A stretch of 64,000 nucleotides of DNA from assembly GCA_963932465.1 (NCBI GenBank), contig OZ010800.1, positions 96,429,307 to 96,493,306 of the forward strand, in the 5' to 3' direction. Made by a program: the position numbers and the translations under genes. The notes beneath the pieces are model-generated. The model searched no databases, had not been told where the DNA came from, and worked only from the letters and a program-made list of their open reading frames with translations. This DNA is from Maratus speciosus. Taxonomy: Eukaryota; Arthropoda; Arachnida; Araneae; Salticidae. This document shows positions 57,199 through 64,000 of the stretch, piece by piece. Numbering within the stretch: position 1 is the first letter of the stretch; every line of letters begins with the position of its first letter.

Positions 57199-59742
57199 AG
57201 GGTTTCGTTCATCTGACGAAACCCTATTCGTCTCTCTCCTCTGTCTGTCTGTCCGTCACAGAACCCGTTCTCAGAAACTATACACGTTGGAGACTTGAAA
57301 TTTTGCATAGTTATAGACGAGCACTCCACATCATACGACTAATCATAAAATTTTGAAAAAGTCGTACATTTAACCCTTTGGGGTCCCGCATGTGTATTTT
57401 AAACATTTCTTTCTGAGTGAGTCCCTAATTAGGTTGCAGGCGTGAAATATTGCATACTTATAGATAGACACCTCAAATCAAACGACAAATCCTAAAATTT
57501 TGAAAAAGTAGCACATTTAACCCTTTGGGCTCCCACATGTGTATGTTAAACAATTCTTTCTATGTGACCCTCTAATTAGGTTGGTGGCGTGAAATTTTAC
57601 ATACTTATAGCTGAATACCTCACATTAAACGACAAACTATAAAATTTTGAAAAAGCCGTACATTTAACCCTTTGGGCTCCCACATGTGTATTTTAAACAA
57701 TTATTTCTAAGTGAGCCCCTATTTAGGTTTGAAATTTTGCATACTTATAGCTGAACACCTCACATCAAACGACAAACCATAAAATTTTGAACAAGTCGTA
57801 CATTTAACCCTTTGGGCTCTTATATATGTATTTTAAACATTTTTTTCTAAGTGAGCCCCTATTTAGGTTGGAGGTGTGAAATTTTGCATACTTATAGCTG
57901 AACACCTCACATCAAACAACAAACCATAAAATTTTGAACAAGTCGTACATTTAACCCTTTGGGCTCCCCCATGTGTATTTTAAACAATTCTTTCTAAGTG
58001 AGCCGCTAATTAGGTTGGAGGCGTGAAATTTTTCATACTTATAGCTGAGCTGAGCACCTCGCATCAAACGCCAAATCATAAAATATTCAAAAAGTCGTAC
58101 ATTTAATCCTTTGGGCTCCCACATGTGTATTTTAAACAATTATTTCTAAGTGAGCCCCTATTTAGGTTTGAAATTTTGCATACTTATAGCTGAACACCTC
58201 ACATCAAACGACAAACCATAAAATTTTGAACAAGTCGTACATTTAACCCTTTGGGCTCTTATATATGTATTTTAAACATTTTTTTCTAAGTGAGCCCCTA
58301 TTTAGGTTGGAGGTGTGAAATTTTGCATACTTATAGCTGAACACCTCACATCAAACAACAAACCATAAAATTTTGAACAAGTCGTACATTTAACCCTTTG
58401 GGCTCCCCCATGTGTATTTTAAACAATTCTTTCTAAGTGAGCCGCTAATTAGGTTGGAGGCGTGAAATTTTTCATACTTATAGCTGAGCTGAGCACCTCG
58501 CATCAAACGCCAAATCATAAAATATTCAAAAAGTCGTACATTTAATCCTTTGGGCTCCCACATGTGTATTTTAAACAATTATTTCTAAGTGAGCCCCTAT
58601 TTAGGTTTGAAATTTTGCATACTTATAGCTGAACACCTCACATCAAACGACAAACCATAAAATTTTGAACAAGTCGTACATTTAACCCTTTGGGCTCTTA
58701 TATATGTATTTTAAACATTTTTTTCTAAGTGAGCCCCTATTTAGGTTGGAGGTGTGAAATTTTGCATACTTATAGCTGAACACCTCACATCAAACAACAA
58801 ACCATAAAATTTTGAACAAGTCGTACATTTAACCCTTTGGGCTCCCCCATGTGTATTTTAAACAATTCTTTCTAAGTGAGCCGCTAATTAGGTTGGAGGC
58901 GTGAAATTTTTCATACTTATAGCTGAGCTGAGCACCTCGCATCAAACGCCAAATCATAAAATATTCAAAAAGTCGTACATTTAATCCTTTGGGCTCCCAC
59001 ATGTGTATTTTAAACAATTCTTTCTAAGTGAGCCCCTAATTAGGTTGGAGGCGTGAAATTTTGCATACTTATAGCTGAGCACCTCACATCAAACGGCAAA
59101 TCATAAAATTTTGAAATAGTCGTACATTTAACCTTTTGGGCTCCCACATGCGTATTTTAAGTAACTCTTTCTAACTGAGCCTCTTATTAAATTGGAAATT
59201 TGAAATTTTGCATACTTATAGCAGAACACCTGAGGCAAAGCGACAAATCATAAAATCTTGAAAAAGTCTTACGTTTAACTCTTTGAGCTACCACATATGC
59301 ATTTTAAGTAATTCTTTCTAAGAGAGCCCTAATTAAGTTGGAGACATGAATTTTTGCAATTATAAAATTTTCAAAAAGTCTTATATTATTTACTCCTCCG
59401 GGCTCTAACTTGTATATTTTAAGCAATTTTTCTAACCTCCACCCTTTTCACCAGGGGAGCACTTTTCCAACTTTTGCCGACACCCCTTTGACCATTCTTT
59501 CACATTATGCACCATAGCCTTACATATTTTAGTTCCACTTTTCATCTTCAGGGGCGCCTACTTATCTCGGTTGCTATGGTCCCAATACCTTCAACCAATA
59601 TATATACGGATAGTATGCAAAACGGAGTTTCGTTCGGATCGAGGTTTGTTTAGAATAGAGTGCGCTCCTGGTTGCGAAATGTGGAACTAACAGATTTTTC
59701 AAATGGATAAAGTGTTTTGAAAGGAATATTAAACGAAACCCT
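57199..59742. mobile_element. Hairpin/tandem-array element, family B
   Basis: The hairpin AGGGTTTCGTTCATCTGACG then AAACCCT is at the left (57199-57225) and the single arm AACGAAACCCT at the right (59732-59742). A TCTGTCTGTCTGTCC tract follows the hairpin. The array of about 147-bp monomers runs from about 57280 to 59420. The right 300 bp are unique. The layout is the same as family A copy 1. Confidence 0.7.
57280..59420. repeat. About 147-bp satellite-like monomers with a 439-bp higher-order repeat
   Basis: Monomers carry GCATACTTATAGCTGA, CACCTCACATCAAACGAC, AAGTCGTACATTTAACCCTT and TGGGCTCCC, about 145-150 bp apart. Three consecutive monomers form a 439-bp unit repeated three times (57701-58139, 58140-58578, 58579-59017) that I read as identical, including an odd AGCTGAGCTGAGCACC doubling in the third monomer. 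Outer monomers are more diverged. The identical 62-residue frames are a result of this. Confidence 0.9.
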
Positions 59743-60409
59743 CTGTGCGATCTGTGATCACACTTATCCACTTGCTTATATTACTTACCTATTTTTTTTA
59801 TTTACTTATATTGATGACTTTTAAGTTGTGTTCAATTGTTAGTTCCTATCTAAGAACACTATTTTGATGAGGCCTATATAGATGTCTATGATGGTTAGAG
59901 TTGCAGGAAAGCTAGAGATCCTTCCTACACAGCTTCCATGTGGTGTGATATTTAAACGGAGCATTTGACTGTAAAATAGTCAATGAAACATCGTCTTCAT
60001 TTTGAAAGACCTATCCAATGATATGCCATTCAATAGGGTGCGTAAACATTTTTTTTCGGTCTCTACCCCCATTTTGTATTTTACGGCCGCCATTTTTAAT
60101 TTATTAAAACAAAACACCTGCCTATAACCATCGGACGGTTAAGACGAATTGATAGAGACCTCATTCATTAAAATCCATCCAGCCGTTGGGATGTTTCGAG
60201 GGTATAAAGAAATCCACATACCCAGATACGCGTGAAACACATAACCCTTCTTGGCAGTCAGGTAATAAACAGCGATGGCAGAAATGACCGCTTCGGAAAC
60301 CCAGTAGGGTAACTACTCTAGGATAGATGGCCTTAGAGGAGAGATGGCCAGTCTAAATATTTCCTAAACTTGATCATAGATTGCAACATATATTTGATCG
60401 TATGAAATA
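59743..60409. other. Unassigned sequence
   Basis: No gene recognised. GGCCGCCATTTTTAATT (about 60086) resembles a word in the family C monomer, without wider similarity. Confidence 0.35.
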
Positions 60410-61937
60410 CACTGCTCAAAACAATTAAAGGATATTTGAAGTTTTATATAAAATAAAGATAAAAACGAAATTTTTTTTGCCGAAAATAGAAGAAGAGAAT
60501 CACAAATGCAAATTTTTCTGGTTTTCAAACTGTGGAGTATGCAAATTTTGAGTTCGACGTCAAAAACGTCGCTTCACCGGCAGCGAATGAAATTTGACTT
60601 TCAACTGGATAAAAGAGAATGAAGACAAGGATGATCGGAATTCAGTGATTGCTTTGTTTCGATGAGTACGATGTCTCAGCGAAGTCATTTGACAGATTCA
60701 GAAGCTTTGAGAATTGTTGGTAGGTTAGAAGGGGCCAAACTCAAGCCCAAGTAGCGCAAGCCATTGGAGTGTCACAAAGTGTCATTTCCAGGATCTGGAA
60801 CCGTTTTTTGGAGAGTGGATGTGCAGGCCGAAGACCAGGGCAAGGTCGTAGACGTGCAACAACGCCCAATGGAGATCGGTATTTAGCGTTAACAGCTCTG
60901 AGACACCGAACCATGAACGCTATTCTTCTCCAACAACACCTTCGCTCGGCTACAGGCACCACGATTTCAACTCAGACTGTCCGAAACCGGCTCCATGCTG
61001 TAGGTCTGTATGCTCGCCGACCGATGGTATGTGTTAGATTAACATCAAGGCATCGTCGCGACTGCAGGGAGTGGGCAACCGAGCATGTCAACTGGAGGAG
61101 AAATGAATGGAGCAATATTCTGTTTTCTGACGAGTCCTGTTTTTCTGTGCATCCGGATAATAGGCGTATTTTCATCTGGAGGGACCGTGGCAGTAGGAAT
61201 AATCCTGCGTTCGTGCACGAAAGTGTCAGATTTGGCGGTGGAGGAGTGTTGGTGTATGGTGGCATCTCCATTGACGGGCGCACTGATCTCTACATCATTC
61301 GAGATGGAGCTCTGACTGGTCGCCGATATAGGGATGAGATCCTCAGACCTATTGTTGTCCCTTACGCTGCAGCAATCGGAGATAACTTCATTTTAATGGA
61401 CGATAACTGCAGGCCACATCGTGCAAACCTGGTGGAGGATTTCCTTTTCGAGGAAGGAATCGTTCGAATGGAATGGCCAGCGTGTTCTCCAGACATGAAT
61501 CCAACCGAGCACGTTTGGGACGCTCTAGGAAGACGAGTTTCTGGCCGCCAACAACCCCCACAAACTCTCCAAGAACTGGAAAGAGCTCTTCTGGAAGAGT
61601 GGGGCAGAATACCCCAACTCGTCATTAATAGCCTCATTGAGTCCATGCTTCAAAGGTGTTCAACGTTGCTGGCCGCCCGTGGAAACCATACTCCCTACTG
61701 AAAATGATTTTCTTTGAAGAAAACACCTTTTCTTATTCTTTTTTTCTCATATGCACAAATTGTGTTTTTATCTTTAGTACACAAATGCGCAATACAATGC
61801 ATTTTTTCTGCCAAACATGTGTAATTTATTCTCATATAACCTACTATGTCTGTCGACCATGTATCAATCAGCTAAACAGTTTACCAGATACAAAATCCAC
61901 CTAAAACTGCAATATCCTTTAATTGTTTTGAGCAGTG
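60410..61937 (+). mobile_element. Full-length Tc1-like transposon
   Basis: 1528 bp with inverted ends CACTGCTCAAAACAATTAAA, flanked by TA (60408-60409 and 61938-61939). The right TIR pairs with the left for at least 28 bp. It carries one transposase gene with a single frameshift (next entry). The GC content of the coding part is clearly higher than that of the surroundings, which suggests relatively recent arrival. Confidence 0.92.
60662..61701 (+). pseudogene. Tc1-like DD34E transposase, one frameshift
   Basis: The enzyme would cut at the TIRs and insert at TA. The start ATG at 60662 (or 60671) gives MSQRSHLTDSEALRIVGRLE G. One base is missing within 60731-60734, after which the frame continues GQTQAQVAQAIGVSQSVISR to a TGA at 61699-61701, for about 346 codons, the usual Tc1 length. 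In the downstream frame a TAG lies at 60721, so it has no start of its own; the apparent 60769 start is a GTG (Val). The N-terminal helix-turn-helix is followed by a GRPxxxRRAT-like basic hinge. The catalytic triad is visible: D in LFSDES, D in MDDNCRPH, and E in SPDMNPTEHVW with 34 residues between the last two, so DD34E is intact. Only the frameshift disables it. Confidence 0.92.
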
Positions 61938-62041
61938 TAGTTCAATGAGTTTATTTATTGGGACGTGCAATTGTGTTTTTCTATTATAAAAATTAAGTGT
62001 AATTTTAATGTTTATTTAATTTAGTGGTTGAATATCTATTA

Positions 62042-62608
62042 TCTATATTATAAAGGACAAACATATCTGTGCGTAACGCATACGTCATTCTGCGAATGGC
62101 AACACTTTGAAATTTGAAATGAAATTTTGGTTTTGCAATTTTCTCTACTGCAAATTTTTAAACTTCTAACCATCGCACATTTTAAATTTTTACACCGTCG
62201 TGTAACGAAAAAAAATGCTCTTTTAAATGCAATGTGTTTGAAAGCTGTATCTCCATTTAATTTTGTGATATTAATTTTTTTGTAGTTTTTAATACATTTT
62301 TTGTAATTGTGGCAACTGAAGAACTCCATTTCTGTTGAAAGTCGTGGAAGGGTTGAAAGTAAAAGGAAATTAATCACGTAAGGAAGAAAATAATATATTA
62401 CTGTACATTTTTGTTGCCATTTTCTCATAAAAACTGAAAAAATAAATTGAAATTAAAATACGTGCTATGTCAGCGATTTTTTAAATTTCTAAATATCGCA
62501 CATTTTAAATTTTTAAACCGTCAAATAGAGGAAAAAAATCTACTTTCAATTGCAATTTGTTTGAAAATTTTATCTTAATTGACTGAGTTATTATGGTTTT
62601 TAAAATAA
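62042..62608 (+). mobile_element. Helitron 5' part, interrupted by another Helitron
   Basis: Starts TCTATATTATAAAGGACAAA after an A. It is related to the inverted ends at 9582 and 23672 and to 23960-24180 (TTTTTACACCGTC, GAAAGCTGTATCTC, TTCTGTTGAAAGT). The block 62480-62600 repeats the 62160-62290 content (CGCACATTTTAAATTTTTA, TTTGAAA). The next Helitron is inserted at 62608/62609, and I did not find the 3' end beyond it. Confidence 0.6.
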
Positions 62609-63684
62609 CTAGACACCCGTGGCGACCAATTTGGCCTCCCTTAAATGTATGCTAGGCATTGTATCATGTTACTTTTATTCATAATTTAATTTACTTGCTC
62701 AGTCCTTCGCCAAATTTGAAGATTCTGATAGAGAAATCGAGAACTCCCTACAGTTATGTTAGTCGGGCACAGGTGATAAATCGCCAAACATTTTACCCGT
62801 CGCATTTTTTTATATACTTCGTTAATTCAGATTAAAATATAATCCTTTCACTCATTTTATTTAGAATGGATGACTTTAATTTAAAAATAAAACCTTTAAA
62901 ATTCATGACTTTCACTTAAAAAAAATTCTTTAAAAAAAGAAAAAGAAAAGAAAAAGAATAAATAATACCATAAACCATTTAATTTCAACATCAAAGCATT
63001 GTTTTAATTTACCCCTCGAAAAATAAAAAATGCTGCTGGCGAGTTAAAAAATGCTATTGGCGAGAATTGCACCCAGCTAACATAAAAGTACGAACTCTTT
63101 GCGATTATGGTCACTTTTATGTAGTTTTATTTGAAAAAAAAAATATTTTGATTAAATCGGTTGCCAGAAAAAAATTTCTTTTTTCGCCATGGACCTTTCT
63201 CTATTTCGCCAAGTACCTATACTGAAAAAGCACCTTCATTTATTTTTTTATTTATTGTATTTTAAATTAGATGAATAAAAGACGGCACAGGTGTCATAGA
63301 CGCACTATGTTAACACGACTTTTTCTGACGCCAATGTCATATACGCACCGGTGTACTTAACTGGCGCCAAAGTGTCGTTATTTTGTCGTGTGATGTGGTA
63401 ACCCGGATGCTGTTGTTTATTTTATAAAAAAATTTTATTTACCTTTATTTTATTTTTTTAAATTATATAAATTGTTTTGTTCTATAGTTATTAATTAAAC
63501 TTTTTATTTAGTTATTGTTATTCCCTTTTTAAAAATATTACACAATAACCAATGAGATGCGTTTCATTCGGGCGTTGCCATTGAACAATTAACCGCCAAT
63601 TGTTTACAATTAACCAATTGAACAATTAACCAACAATGAATCGCGATTTCTGTGTCACGTACGATAGCGTAATATATATATAGA
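62609..63684 (-). mobile_element. Non-autonomous Helitron nested in another Helitron
   Basis: The plus strand reads A, CTAGACACCCGTGGCGACCA ... GATAGCGTAATATATATATAGA, T: minus-strand TC...CTAG in an A|T site. The 3' half matches 18775 onwards and the 5' half matches 43521-44683 (CACAATAACCAATGAGATGC, CGCGATTTCTGTG). It therefore shares one end with each of two other families. Non-coding. Confidence 0.85.
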
Positions 63685-64000
63685 TTTTCAAGCATAAATT
63701 ATTTTTAATTTATCTCTATCACGTGTAGCTCGATTACGGAAGGTTAATCCGCTTTCCCTTGAAACAATGTAAAAAGTTCAGCATATGTTTCCGTCTAATG
63801 TTCCATAACAAAGTTAAAACTTTCTCTATAGAAAAATAAATAAATTAATGTAAATAAGAAAATAATTTAACAGACATGTGATTGAACCACGCGCTTAGGC
63901 ACCGAAATGATCGGAATGACTGACGTAAATGGCAAAATATTGGGTTAATAACTCCTGGCATGTGGTGACATGTGAAAGTATCGCTTTTAATAAATTTCAA
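63685..64000. other. Unassigned sequence at window end
   Basis: No gene, terminus or repeat unit recognised in this short AT-rich stretch. Confidence 0.35.

Noticed and set aside
57951..59017. Three identical 62-residue frames on the minus strand
   Set aside because: They are by-products of the 439-bp higher-order repeat and stop within the array.

Overview
This is AT-rich, non-coding-dominated eukaryotic nuclear DNA, most likely from an arthropod; a chelicerate such as a spider is my guess and is not proven. The guess rests on the element mix: Tc1-like DD34E transposase, Penelope-like RT plus GIY-YIG element, several Helitron families, piggyBac-type MITEs, and GACA-rich dispersed repeats. 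I found no intact host gene, no rRNA and no functional tRNA gene. Almost all of the window is a nested mosaic of transposable elements, most of them non-autonomous.

Layout. 1-5.3 kb: foldback MITEs, a Helitron 5' end and a large mariner-type palindrome. 5.3-7 kb: a duplicated, decayed fragment resembling a seven-transmembrane receptor around a palindromic MITE. 7.8-23.7 kb: Helitron copies (one carrying a tRNA-type SINE), TA-flanked MITEs, a hAT-like palindrome and a 1.1 kb mariner-type element. 25.5-39.3 kb: two related piggyBac-like MITEs flanked by TTAA, a pogo-type element with one HTH exon, a foldback element with a tRNA-like sequence in each arm, a TA-flanked element with a 31-bp minisatellite, and a piggyBac-like MITE that received a Penelope-like retroelement with hammerhead-like motifs in inverted terminal repeats. 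40-47.3 kb: GACA-type repeats, a 96-bp triplicate, and tandem arrays of 326-bp and 147-bp monomers, each invaded by another element. 47.3-51.6 kb: a 4.3 kb Helitron. 51.8-59.7 kb: three tandem-array elements with terminal hairpins (145, 152 and about 147-bp monomers, the last with a 439-bp higher-order repeat) and a decayed multicopy gene with a FEN/PIN-like core. 60.4-61.9 kb: a nearly intact Tc1-like transposon with one frameshift. 62-63.7 kb: one Helitron nested in another.

Three themes stand out. Paralogous copies inside the window give precise empty sites for four insertions (Helitron, TA element, SINE, nested Helitron). At least three repeat families share one architecture: a single arm at one end, a tandem array near nucleosome length or twice that, and a hairpin of the same arm at the other end. 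This recalls Helentron-associated elements (HINE/DINE-1). Finally, each monomer of the 145/152-bp arrays carries a sequence very close to the CTCF core motif, so the arrays would be clustered CTCF-like sites if the protein binds them.
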